A program made the position numbers and the translations under genes. From an uncultured Candidatus Saccharimonas sp. (GTDB lineage: Bacteria > Patescibacteriota > Saccharimonadia > Saccharimonadales > SZUA-47): a stretch of 9,174 bases of DNA. The number at the start of each line of letters is the position of its first letter. The first letter of the stretch is position 1. Below, piece after piece: positions 1-6,877 of this stretch. The notes beneath the pieces were generated by a model. That model searched no databases and had not been told where the DNA came from. It was given only the letters and a program-made list of their open reading frames with translations. Where the stretch lies: NCBI GenBank assembly GCA_943354655.1, contig CALRCT010000013.1:1-9174 (forward strand), given 5' to 3'.

Positions 1-38
1 GAACTATAGCCAGCTGGTGCTGTTTGTTTTTTAGCCAC
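1..38 (-). CDS. 5' end of an unidentified leftward gene (partial)
   Basis: On the minus strand a GTG codon at 38-36 opens a frame that reads MAKKQTAPAGYS and runs off the window edge after 12 codons. An in-frame TAA lies four codons upstream of the GTG, so no longer start is possible in this frame. A GAGGG Shine-Dalgarno-like run sits about 7 nt before the start, and a good promoter lies a little further upstream (76-105). The Lys-rich, Ala/Pro-containing beginning is typical of a cytoplasmic protein N-terminus but too short to assign to a family. It is divergent from the surface-protein gene at 199. The call rests on start context and promoter, not on homology. Confidence 0.5.
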   Translation of the reverse strand, partial: MAKKQTAPAGYS

Positions 39-75
39 AAGTTTTCCCTCTTACTTTGTCACTTTTATACCCTTT

Positions 76-105
76 ATTATAGCAGATTACTACAGTTCAT
101 AACAA
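76..105 (-). promoter_or_regulatory. Sigma-70-type promoter for the left-edge gene
   Basis: Read on the minus strand there is a perfect TATAAT -10 box (81-76) preceded at 18 bp by TTGTTA (105-100), which matches four of six positions of the -35 consensus. Transcription would start near 69, giving a leader of about 30 nt before the GTG at 38. The 160-bp gap also has to hold signals for the divergent gene at 199, for which I see no comparably good promoter. Confidence 0.5.
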
Positions 106-198
106 ATACAGAAAATATACTTGTCTGAACACCTAAATATGTGATTAAATAAGCGCGAGCGTATTGAATACATAAATAATAAAAAACAATCAAAAACG

Positions 199-2181
199 AT
201 GTTCAAAAAATTAATATCAAATCTACCATTTAACCCTAGTCTGGTATCTCAGGTTTCTTTTTATACTAAACGGATTCAACAAGAAGCATCAGTCAGACGA
301 ATGGGCTTTGGATTAATAGCACTTGCTATGTTTATTCAAATGTTTGCCGTTATTGCCCCACCAGAACGTTCGTTAGCTGCATCTGACAACCATATTATTA
401 ATGGTCTAAGAACAAAAAGAGACATTTTGGCAGCCTGGGACCGAACAGGTAGCGATATTCCTGCAATATACGGAAAATTTGGTCTCACCAGAGCAGACAT
501 TAACAGTCTACCTATGAACCCAAACACAACTATAAAGTCTAACAGTGGACCTGATTACTGGACTATAGGACGAAATTCTTTGTCTAACTACTCTAACGTT
601 AACTATTTATACAAACTTTCCGAAGTTGCATTAACTGTATCCCCTTCAACGACTATATATATGAGGCAACTAAGTGCTTGGGATATTCAAAATCCATTTA
701 ACACTTACAGCGCATTTACAGGCATAAAAGCCGACGGAACAAGGTTCTGGATTTTAGTAGATTGCGGAAACTACACACAAGAAGGTAAATTTACATTAAA
801 AGAACCAAAAATGGAGTTTCGTAAAACAGTTGTAGGAAACCCTGCCACTCTTAAGCCAGGCGATAATTTTACTTTTAGATTTGAATACCGCAACGGAGTT
901 CAAGACTCATTAGCACGAAACGTTATTTTGGCCGACACACTAGACCTAGCTAATTACGATATTATTTCGCCTTCCAACCTTACTTTAAGGGACAACATAC
1001 TAAGATTCCCATTGTATGACATAGGATACACGCCTAATTTTAACGTACTAGATATTACCGTTAGACTTAAAAACCCATTTCCTGGAGTGACAGGCAAAAC
1101 TTGTAACGTAGCAATGTTAGAATCAGCCAATTCGCTTGGAATACCAGGTGGACCGGCTTGCGTTAATGTTGTGACGCCTTGTACATATAACCCTGCTCTT
1201 GCAGCAAATGATCCTGCTTGTAAGCCACCCGTGCCGCCAAAAAAACCTTGTGCATTCGATCCTAATCTTAACGAAGGCGACGCCGCATGTGAAGCTCCAA
1301 AATTAGTTTGTAGCCTTATAGATACAGATCTTAACAAGTCGACACGAGTTGCCACATTTAAAACAACCGTCGAAACAACAAATGCCAAATCTACAAAAAT
1401 TATTAGCTACGGCTATGATTTTGGTGACAAAAAAACCGACACCATACTAAGCAACACGTTAACCAATACAACCAAGCATACATACGCAGCAGGAATATAT
1501 GACGCTAAAGTTACCGTAAACTACACAGTAAACGGTGATGTTACTCAAACTGCAAAAAAAGTAGAATGTAGCGCGCCAATTAGTTTTGAAGCAGACAAGC
1601 CTTTTGGAACAATGAAAAAAGTAAAAAACATTACACAAAATCTTGAAGGTGACAAAGCTTTAAATTCTAAAGTAAACGCCGGTGACGTAATAGAATACAC
1701 TCTTATTACAACCAACACTCAGGACTATTCCCGCAAAAACTACATAGTTAGTGATTATGTTGGCGACCTTATGGACTACTCAGAAATCGACGCACCTTTT
1801 CTTGCCTCTCAGGGTGGTGCATTTGATCTAGCTAACAAAAAAATAACCTTTAATATTGCAGATATAGCAGCCCGAACCGACGTTGCAAAAACATTCAAAA
1901 TCAAGCTAAAGAACCCTATTCCTGCCACTAATTCCCCGTCTAATGTTAGCGGAACATTCGACTGTAAAATAAGTAACAAATACGGCAACGAACTTACTAT
2001 GAACATTGCTTGTCCTGCAGTAAAAGGCATAGAAACTATTCCAAACACTGGACCTGGCACAAGCTTAATATTTGGATTTATGATCACTGCAATCGTAGGA
2101 TATTTTTACGCACGAAGTCGCATAATGGCAAAAGAATTACAAATTTTAAGGGCAGAATTTGCCCCATCAGGAGGCTTCTAA
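199..2181 (+). CDS. Secreted/membrane-anchored surface protein with DUF11-like and PKD-like domains
   Basis: This 660-residue protein looks like a cell-surface adhesin or structural protein. The N-terminus is basic (MFKKLISN...TKRIQQEASVRR), followed by a hydrophobic segment at about residues 35-55 and a possible cleavage region near SLAAS, as in a signal peptide or signal anchor. An N-terminal globular region (about 60-200) is unrecognised. Beta-rich stretches at about 205-300 and 470-595 contain phrases such as KTVVGNPATLKPGDNFTFRF and NAGDVIEYTLITTN, typical of DUF11/isopeptide-like surface repeats. Between them are two C-x12-C repeats (C328-C341, C351-C364) in a Pro-rich linker and a PKD-like domain (about 370-455, GYDFGD at 405-410 and HTYAAGIYDAKVTV from 427). 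The C-terminus has IPNTGPG (614-620), a membrane helix (about 621-638) and a charged tail. The ATG at 199 is the first start after an in-frame TGA; there is no clear Shine-Dalgarno site. The next gene begins 1 nt after its stop, so the two form an operon. Family placement is by pattern only. Confidence 0.8.
   Translation: MFKKLISNLPFNPSLVSQVSFYTKRIQQEASVRRMGFGLIALAMFIQMFAVIAPPERSLAASDNHIINGLRTKRDILAAWDRTGSDIPAIYGKFGLTRADINSLPMNPNTTIKSNSGPDYWTIGRNSLSNYSNVNYLYKLSEVALTVSPSTTIYMRQLSAWDIQNPFNTYSAFTGIKADGTRFWILVDCGNYTQEGKFTLKEPKMEFRKTVVGNPATLKPGDNFTFRFEYRNGVQDSLARNVILADTLDLANYDIISPSNLTLRDNILRFPLYDIGYTPNFNVLDITVRLKNPFPGVTGKTCNVAMLESANSLGIPGGPACVNVVTPCTYNPALAANDPACKPPVPPKKPCAFDPNLNEGDAACEAPKLVCSLIDTDLNKSTRVATFKTTVETTNAKSTKIISYGYDFGDKKTDTILSNTLTNTTKHTYAAGIYDAKVTVNYTVNGDVTQTAKKVECSAPISFEADKPFGTMKKVKNITQNLEGDKALNSKVNAGDVIEYTLITTNTQDYSRKNYIVSDYVGDLMDYSEIDAPFLASQGGAFDLANKKITFNIADIAARTDVAKTFKIKLKNPIPATNSPSNVSGTFDCKISNKYGNELTMNIACPAVKGIETIPNTGPGTSLIFGFMITAIVGYFYARSRIMAKELQILRAEFAPSGGF
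2169..2174 (+). promoter_or_regulatory. Strong Shine-Dalgarno site that fixes the start at 2183
   Basis: A perfect AGGAGG lies within the last codons of the upstream gene and 8 nt before the ATG at 2183. An in-frame ATG exists at 2159, eight codons earlier, but it lies upstream of this site and inside the preceding gene. The site therefore supports 2183 as the true start and implies translation of both genes from one mRNA. Confidence 0.8.
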
Positions 2182-2182
2182 T

Positions 2183-2758
2183 ATGTCCGAAAAATTACAG
2201 CCTTCTAGTAAAGAAACAGTCACTAGTCATTCAACTATAGAACGTGCTAAAGAACATCTAGAAAAACTAAAGGCTCAGGCCGACATAGAGTCAAAGGCGC
2301 ATGCATCATCAGAAACATTAGAAAAAGCTAAAGTAGCAGTAGAATCATTGGCTATAAGCGGAAAAGAGATGACCCCTTCCGAGTCTAACAAAGACGTAAA
2401 ACCAAGCATGGGCTACGTTAACCGCGAACTTAAAGACATGGCGTTTAAACGTAGCTTAAGCACAGCAAGACGTCATATGAACGCCCCATCACGCACAATG
2501 AGTAAGATCATTCATCAGCCAGTAGTCGAAAAAGTAAGTGATGCAGCAAGTATAACTGTCGCCCGCCCTTCAGGCATTTTGGGTGGAGGAGCGTTTGCTT
2601 TAATAGGAAGCATTATTTTATTATGGACAACCAAGCATTACGGCTATAAATATAATTACTTAGTCTTTTTTATGCTATTTATTTGTGGCTTTATTATTGG
2701 AATGATTGCCGAACTTGTTATTCATTACTTTATTCGTCGCAAAAAAAACAAAAAATAG
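2183..2758 (+). CDS. Two-helix membrane protein with coiled-coil N-terminal region (unknown function)
   Basis: A 191-residue protein not assigned to a named family. Residues about 15-60 are rich in Glu, Lys and Ala with heptad-like spacing (IERAKEHLEKLKAQADIESK), suggesting a helical or coiled-coil cytoplasmic region. A basic segment follows (about 85-110, FKRSLSTARRHMNAPSRTMSK). Two membrane helices are visible at about 132-149 and 158-182, separated by a short Tyr/Lys-rich loop, and the protein ends in RRKKNKK. By the positive-inside rule both ends would be cytoplasmic, with the short loop outside. The start is set by the AGGAGG at 2169-2174. It starts 1 nt after the stop of the surface-protein gene, so it may be a membrane partner or accessory of that protein. 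The leftward gene ending at 2790 converges on it with only 31 bp between; no convincing terminator is visible there. Confidence 0.75.
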   Translation: MSEKLQPSSKETVTSHSTIERAKEHLEKLKAQADIESKAHASSETLEKAKVAVESLAISGKEMTPSESNKDVKPSMGYVNRELKDMAFKRSLSTARRHMNAPSRTMSKIIHQPVVEKVSDAASITVARPSGILGGGAFALIGSIILLWTTKHYGYKYNYLVFFMLFICGFIIGMIAELVIHYFIRRKKNKK

Positions 2759-2789
2759 TTAACGTTTAAATAAGCTAACAGCAAGTATT

Positions 2790-5789
2790 CTATTCTAAGA
2801 AATCGTCTGGAGTTTGGTGATGTAGCTGACCGTTTTGATCTATGTTTATGTATCTAGAATCGTTGGTATCGTCTTGGTTGGCAACTTGTTGACCAGGCTG
2901 AGGATGCAGCAGCAATACACCTTCATCTTGGATTGCGGGCTTGTTAACAGCAGGCTGTGTGTTAATTGGCGCAGGCTTATTTGTAACAAAAGGACTTTGA
3001 TACGGGTGAAGCGACTGAGTCATCTGGTTAAAATCTGACTGGCTAGCTTGAGGTGCGACCTGTGCTGCTATTGGGCCTTCTAGCACTTGTCCTGATGTAG
3101 TTGGCATATTTTGAGCACCACTATCCAAAGGCGTCTGAACAGCCTGCATTTGTGTCACAGCATCAATAGGTTGAGTAGGATTAGCTGCCGGTTGTTTGAA
3201 TGGTGATGCAGGAGTTTTAAATGCATTAGTTTGTTTTTTGGTTAACCAATCATCTAGGAATGAGCCGTTTGATTTTGGCGCGGTTGGCGCTGGTGCTGCA
3301 GCCATTCTGCCAGCTACTGGTTTTGCTGCTGGTTTTTCGTCTTCATGAGTCGCAAGTCTTGCAAAAATCTCTGATTCTACTACAGATTTAGGACGACCAT
3401 ATTTAGCTGCCGACAACTGCTTTAATGCATCGCCCAAACCTTTGTTTGGTGTTCCTAGCGGCGGCAATCCGGTCATACTAAACGGCTGAGTTGGGACTCC
3501 TCCAATAAGTGTTCTAACCACTGCGTTATAGTTTGGTACACGCAATAAATCGTCACCATCAAATAATGGATTAAAGTATTTTGTTAAACTATCTACGTCG
3601 TTTTGACCTATTCTAAAGGCAACAATTGTACCCATATTACCAAACACAGCATCACGAATTTCTTCACTTAACTGAGTCGTAAATTGGTTAGCTACAATAA
3701 GGTTAAGATGATATTTACGAGCCTCTGACATAATAGTCGCAAAACTATCGGTACTAAAGTTTTGGAACTCATCTACATATAGACAAAAATCAACGCGTTC
3801 GCTCTCTGGTATACTTGCGCGGCTCATTGCTGCTGCCTGAAACTTCATAACAAAAATCATTCCAAGTAATTTGCTGTTTAGTTCGCCCGTGCGACCTTTG
3901 CTAAGGTTAACTAGTAAGATCTTTTTTTGATCCATTATTTCGCGCAAGTTAAACGAACTTTTTGTTTGTCCTATGATGTTTCGCATCATTTCGTTGCTTA
4001 AAAATGCACCGAATTTACTTACAAACCAACCAAGCACTTCACTCTTATGGTAGTCACTGGTACTAGCCATTTCTTTATTCCAAAAATCCTGAACAGTTTG
4101 GTCGGTCACAAATTCTAGTTTTTGCTTAGCGTATTTTGCATCTGTAAATACCTTAGGAATATCTATAAATGTAGCACCAGCAGGATCGGCCATAATAGTC
4201 AGTGCAGCATTTCTAAACCAATGTTCATACCTAGGACCAATAATACCTTGGTGCTGAGGATCGTACAGTTTATAAAGCATATTTATAGCTTCTTGAATCA
4301 AAAAGTCTTTTTGTTCTGGACTATGAAATTCAAACAAGTTTAGACCGATTGGGTAATCCATGTCTGCAGGACAAAAGTAAATGACGTCTTCGGTACGTTC
4401 TTTTGGAACCATACTTAAAAGTTTTTCGGCGGTGTCGCCGTGTGGATCAATAAAAGCAAAACCTTCGCCGGCAAGCATGTCTTGTAGGGCTAGGTTTTCT
4501 AGGAACGTAGACTTACCTGTTCCTGTTTGACCAACTACATACATATGTCTGGCACGATCCTGATTTGCCAGTCTTATTGCCTTTTTAGCTCCTCTAAACA
4601 CGTTATAGCCCATCAAAAGTCCATCATCGGGAACGTTTCTAGGACCGTCTACCTGCTTACTAGACTGGCGTTCTAGTTGTGAAGTAGGCACATTATTTTG
4701 ATCAGGAAAATGAAAAATACTAGCTAGTTCTACTGAGTTTAAAATATTCTTATTTGTCTCTTGGGGAAAGAATCTCATTATGTACGCAGTTACAAATGAA
4801 TCAATATCTTTTGCTGCGCTAAATTTAAAACCATTACGACCTGGGGCATCAAATAACGCAAAGGTTGCAACAATATTACTAAGTACCGATTGAGCACGCT
4901 GAGAAACGTTAGATGATGCTACTACTCTAATTAATACTTCATAGCCTGCGTACTTACTTTTTTCTTCTATGGCGTTAACTACTTCTTGATCGACTCCTGA
5001 CAAGTCTGAACCACCACCATCTTTTTTGTCGCCTTTGTCTTCTGGTGGTTTAAAAGGTGCTGCAAATATTTGCCTAAGCCATCCACCGGCAGCAACTGCA
5101 CCTTTCTTTTTGTCTTTACCTTTACGCTTTTTAGAAGCCAAAGCTACGGCATTTTTTCGCCAAAACGATTCGGCTGGGCGCATTAATATTTGAATACCTG
5201 CTCCATCTTCTTTTTCTAAGGTAGATAGTGCGTTTAATATAGACTGCATAGCATCACGTTTTAAGTCTTGGTACGTTGCAATAGGATAAGCATAGTTTTC
5301 TTTTAGTGTCAGTTCGCCACCAATTGTGCCGCTGATTTTTCCGACGGGACTAAATATATTATGCTCTGCAACTTCTTCGAGTCTTGCTGCAGGATAAGCG
5401 CTAACAATTGCCTGCTGAACAACATCAACTAGTGCAACTGGAACAGCGGCATAAAAATTAACAAAGCCCTTGCTTCCTACTATTTCGAACGCAAAATGAC
5501 GCTGACCATAATACTTACTTTTAAAGCCCTTTTGCACTGTACTAGATATAATGTTGTACATGACTTGAGCCTTACTAATAGTCTCGTCCGTAACATCACG
5601 TGCATCCCTGGATCCTATGTCTGTATCGTCGCTAGTAGGAGGTAAATGAATAAGCAACGGAACCATCTTAAGCCCACGTTCAAAGTTTTTTTGTTCTCGG
5701 TGAATGTTTCTGATGTGCAAATACAAAAACATGGCACCTACAATAAGCACCGTTAGCAAAATCATAATTATAACAAGCACTGACGACAT
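2790..5789 (-). CDS. Membrane-anchored VirD4/TraG-like AAA ATPase (type IV secretion coupling-protein family)
   Basis: A 999-residue ATPase of the HerA/FtsK superfamily, closest in style to type IV secretion coupling proteins (VirD4/TraG/TraD), which feed DNA or protein substrates to a membrane channel. A single N-terminal membrane helix (about 3-26) anchors it. Residues about 30-400 form a family-specific region with a Lys-rich insert (about 219-231, KKRKGKDKKKG). The motor follows: Walker A GQTGTGKST at 420-428 (Lys426), IDPHGD at 447-452, the phrase LLVNLSKGRTGELNSKLLG, Walker B LYVDEFQNF at 670-678 (Asp673, Glu674), then ANQFTTQL and FRIGQNDVDSL, matching sensor and arginine-finger regions of the TraG C-terminal domain. 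Residues about 818-999 are Pro/Gln/Ala-rich and probably disordered. The ATG at 5789 has an AGGGG site about 5 nt upstream. It lies 10 nt after the 133-residue gene, so the two are co-transcribed. No relaxase, VirB channel or pilin gene is in view, so its substrate is unknown. Confidence 0.85.
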   Translation of the reverse strand: MSSVLVIIMILLTVLIVGAMFLYLHIRNIHREQKNFERGLKMVPLLIHLPPTSDDTDIGSRDARDVTDETISKAQVMYNIISSTVQKGFKSKYYGQRHFAFEIVGSKGFVNFYAAVPVALVDVVQQAIVSAYPAARLEEVAEHNIFSPVGKISGTIGGELTLKENYAYPIATYQDLKRDAMQSILNALSTLEKEDGAGIQILMRPAESFWRKNAVALASKKRKGKDKKKGAVAAGGWLRQIFAAPFKPPEDKGDKKDGGGSDLSGVDQEVVNAIEEKSKYAGYEVLIRVVASSNVSQRAQSVLSNIVATFALFDAPGRNGFKFSAAKDIDSFVTAYIMRFFPQETNKNILNSVELASIFHFPDQNNVPTSQLERQSSKQVDGPRNVPDDGLLMGYNVFRGAKKAIRLANQDRARHMYVVGQTGTGKSTFLENLALQDMLAGEGFAFIDPHGDTAEKLLSMVPKERTEDVIYFCPADMDYPIGLNLFEFHSPEQKDFLIQEAINMLYKLYDPQHQGIIGPRYEHWFRNAALTIMADPAGATFIDIPKVFTDAKYAKQKLEFVTDQTVQDFWNKEMASTSDYHKSEVLGWFVSKFGAFLSNEMMRNIIGQTKSSFNLREIMDQKKILLVNLSKGRTGELNSKLLGMIFVMKFQAAAMSRASIPESERVDFCLYVDEFQNFSTDSFATIMSEARKYHLNLIVANQFTTQLSEEIRDAVFGNMGTIVAFRIGQNDVDSLTKYFNPLFDGDDLLRVPNYNAVVRTLIGGVPTQPFSMTGLPPLGTPNKGLGDALKQLSAAKYGRPKSVVESEIFARLATHEDEKPAAKPVAGRMAAAPAPTAPKSNGSFLDDWLTKKQTNAFKTPASPFKQPAANPTQPIDAVTQMQAVQTPLDSGAQNMPTTSGQVLEGPIAAQVAPQASQSDFNQMTQSLHPYQSPFVTNKPAPINTQPAVNKPAIQDEGVLLLHPQPGQQVANQDDTNDSRYINIDQNGQLHHQTPDDFLE

Positions 5790-5799
5790 TTTTCCCCTG

Positions 5800-6201
5800 T
5801 TACTCGCTTACTTGTTTTATATCTTTATTATATCTCTTTTTAATGTAGTCTGCTTTTATTTTATTAATTTCTTTATTTTGCGTAAATGGGTCGCCTATAG
5901 TGTGTTCTACTATTGCCTTAGCTTTTTGAACCCACTCTTTTTCTATAAGATCAACATCGGCGGCCGAAATATCTGCCGAATGAACGACCGCGGGGTCAAC
6001 TGCGCTAGACGTATTGCCAACAATTGATTGAATAGAACTTGCAGTTTGCGCACTAACAACAGGACTTGCTACAGGAGGTGGCGATGCGATTGGTTCTGAA
6101 CTTGGCATAGATTCTGACGAAGACTCTGGTGGAGGTTGGACTACATCTTGGTTAGGCCTTGGTAGTTCCGCACCTTGTTGCAAATTTTCTTGGTTATCCA
6201 T
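5800..6201 (-). CDS. Small protein with Pro/Ser-rich N-terminus and charged helical C-terminus
   Basis: A 133-residue soluble protein without a signal peptide or membrane helix. The first 70 or so residues are low in complexity (Pro, Ser, Gln, Val and Ala) and probably disordered. The last 55 residues (from about SAADVDLIEKEWVQKAKAIVEHTIGDPFTQNKEINKIKADYIKKRY) are charged and strongly helix-prone and look like a conserved module. I recall similar short proteins beside the VirD4/VirB4-like ATPase of Saccharibacteria, but this is memory, not a search. The ATG at 6201 has no clear Shine-Dalgarno site. The stop is 10 nt before the ATPase start, so it probably acts with that protein, perhaps as an adaptor. 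The role is inferred from position only. Confidence 0.75.
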   Translation of the reverse strand: MDNQENLQQGAELPRPNQDVVQPPPESSSESMPSSEPIASPPPVASPVVSAQTASSIQSIVGNTSSAVDPAVVHSADISAADVDLIEKEWVQKAKAIVEHTIGDPFTQNKEINKIKADYIKKRYNKDIKQVSE

Positions 6202-6223
6202 TGTGTTTATATATTATCAAAAT

Positions 6224-6244
6224 AACACTATAAGCACGAGTGTT
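6224..6244 (-). terminator. Small hairpin after the four-helix membrane gene (weak terminator or attenuator)
   Basis: AACACT (6224-6229) and AGTGTT (6239-6244) can pair over a 9-nt loop. On the minus strand the hairpin lies directly after the TAA stop of the membrane-protein gene and is followed by ATTTTGATAAT. The stem is only 6 bp and AT-rich, so it may act as partial termination between this gene and the downstream pair, or be chance. Confidence 0.25.
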
Positions 6245-6643
6245 TTATTGCTCTTTTTCTGGCTTAAACATTCTAATAATATAAAAGCTTCCGATTGCAC
6301 CCAGCGCAAGAAGTAAAAAGAAGTCTTTAAACGTAAGTTGACCAAGTGACAAAAGGATAAAAAACACAGCATATATTAATCCAACAAAAAATAATATAAA
6401 ACGCGAAAGAGTTTTATTAACGTGTAAAACCAAAATAATGATTCTAGTTAGGCTTAAAACGGCTATTAGTAGCGGCACAGCAGGAAAAATAATAAAAATT
6501 AACGGCAATTTATAAGGAGAAGTTAGGTTAATAAACAAAATAAAGACTAAAAACGACAGAAATAATGAAATTATGTTTTTTTTGTTCACATATACATAGT
6601 AATAAACAACCGCACTAAATGAAACTGCTAAGTTTTTATTCAA
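6245..6643 (-). CDS. Four-helix integral membrane protein of unknown function
   Basis: The longest frame gives 132 residues from a TTG at 6643. An in-frame GTG at 6589 would give a 114-residue protein starting MNKKNIISLFLSF, which looks like a natural N-terminus. Neither start has a good Shine-Dalgarno site, and the TTG falls in the T-rich tail of a terminator-like hairpin, so the shorter form is a real alternative. With the long numbering, hydrophobic helices are visible at about 23-42, 45-73 (probably one long or two short segments), 80-102 and 105-125, with a charged end (MFKPEKEQ). I do not recognise the family. It lies 43 nt before the 133-residue gene on the same strand and may be the first gene of the ATPase cluster. 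Confidence 0.6.
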   Translation of the reverse strand: MNKNLAVSFSAVVYYYVYVNKKNIISLFLSFLVFILFINLTSPYKLPLIFIIFPAVPLLIAVLSLTRIIILVLHVNKTLSRFILFFVGLIYAVFFILLSLGQLTFKDFFLLLALGAIGSFYIIRMFKPEKEQ

Positions 6644-6654
6644 TAAAATTTAAA

Positions 6655-6678
6655 TGCCACCCTACTATGTTGGTGGCA
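6655..6678 (-). terminator. Terminator-like hairpin ending the minus-strand RNA
   Basis: TGCCACC (6655-6661) and GGTGGCA (6672-6678) form a perfect 7-bp stem with five G-C pairs over a 10-nt loop. On the minus strand it is followed by TTTAAATTTTATT, a fair U-rich tail. On the plus strand the tail is less regular (CGTTATTTAATTTA), so leftward termination is favoured. Confidence 0.5.
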
Positions 6679-6696
6679 CGTTATTTAATTTATGGA

Positions 6697-6755
6697 GTCA
6701 AGGACAGTAAATCCGCTTTTATAAATAGACTATTAAGCGCTTACTGTCCATTGAC
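6697..6755. repeat. Long imperfect inverted repeat (about 19 bp)
   Basis: The arms pair as GTCAA (6697-6701) with TTGAC (6751-6755), GGACAGTAA (6702-6710) with TTACTGTCC (6741-6749), and CGCTT (6714-6718) with AAGCG (6735-6739). There is a single bulged A at 6750, a 3x1 internal loop and a 16-nt AT-rich terminal loop. Interrupted pairing of this length is more like an RNA secondary structure than a protein-binding palindrome. Confidence 0.7.
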
Positions 6756-6848
6756 TTTTGACTGACCGCTCCAAGTAGCTTTAAGGCTACAGGGAACGAT
6801 ATATTCTTATCAGCTTTTTTTAACTTTTTGTTTCTTGCTGATGCTCTA

Positions 6849-6877
6849 TTTATAGCACAAGCGATTTAAATAAGCAA
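6849..6877 (-). promoter_or_regulatory. Extended -10 promoter for the minus-strand RNA
   Basis: On the minus strand TTGCTT (6877-6872) is followed after exactly 17 bp by TATAAA (6854-6849), and the -10 hexamer is preceded by TGC, the extended -10 motif. Predicted initiation is near 6842. This is among the best promoter matches in the window and would drive the structured RNA and possibly the leftward membrane-protein/ATPase cluster. Confidence 0.5.

Larger units (their letters stand above)
6645..6842 (-). ncRNA. Candidate structured small RNA, or structured leader of the leftward cluster
   Basis: A complete small transcription unit can be drawn on the minus strand. It starts near 6842 behind an extended -10 promoter. 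In order it contains: a hairpin pairing GCTGAT (6842-6837) with ATCAGC (6814-6809) around an A-rich loop; a hairpin built on GTAGC/GCTAC (6790-6786 with 6779-6775) that continues through a 2x2 internal loop into TCC/GGA and CG/CG pairs (closing at 6798 and 6767); a long hairpin (6755-6697) of 5+9+5 bp with a 1-nt bulge and a small internal loop; and a terminator-like hairpin (6678-6655). It does not match my memory of RNase P, tmRNA, SRP or 6S RNA core motifs, though its length of about 190 nt is like that of 6S. It could also be an attenuating leader of the gene at 6643. Confidence 0.45.

Noticed and set aside
954..2087. Long minus-strand frames inside the surface-protein gene
   Set aside because: They are shadows of the 660-residue gene, which has a signal segment, domain patterns and a good downstream operon partner.
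2755..2781. Inverted repeat GTTAAC...GCTAAC between the convergent genes as a shared terminator
   Set aside because: One mismatch in a 6-bp stem, AT-rich, large loop and no T run. Too weak to call.
5704..6027. A 107-codon plus-strand frame rich in Phe and Ile
   Set aside because: It lies antisense across the ATPase and 133-residue genes and its hydrophobicity reflects the reverse complement of their codons.
6645..6842. 6S, RNase P, tmRNA or SRP RNA as the identity of the left structured RNA
   Set aside because: No GAGGAAAGTCC-type P4 core, no tRNA-like T-arm or ACCA end, no SRP tetraloop domain, and a modular multi-hairpin layout rather than the single long rod with central bubble of 6S.
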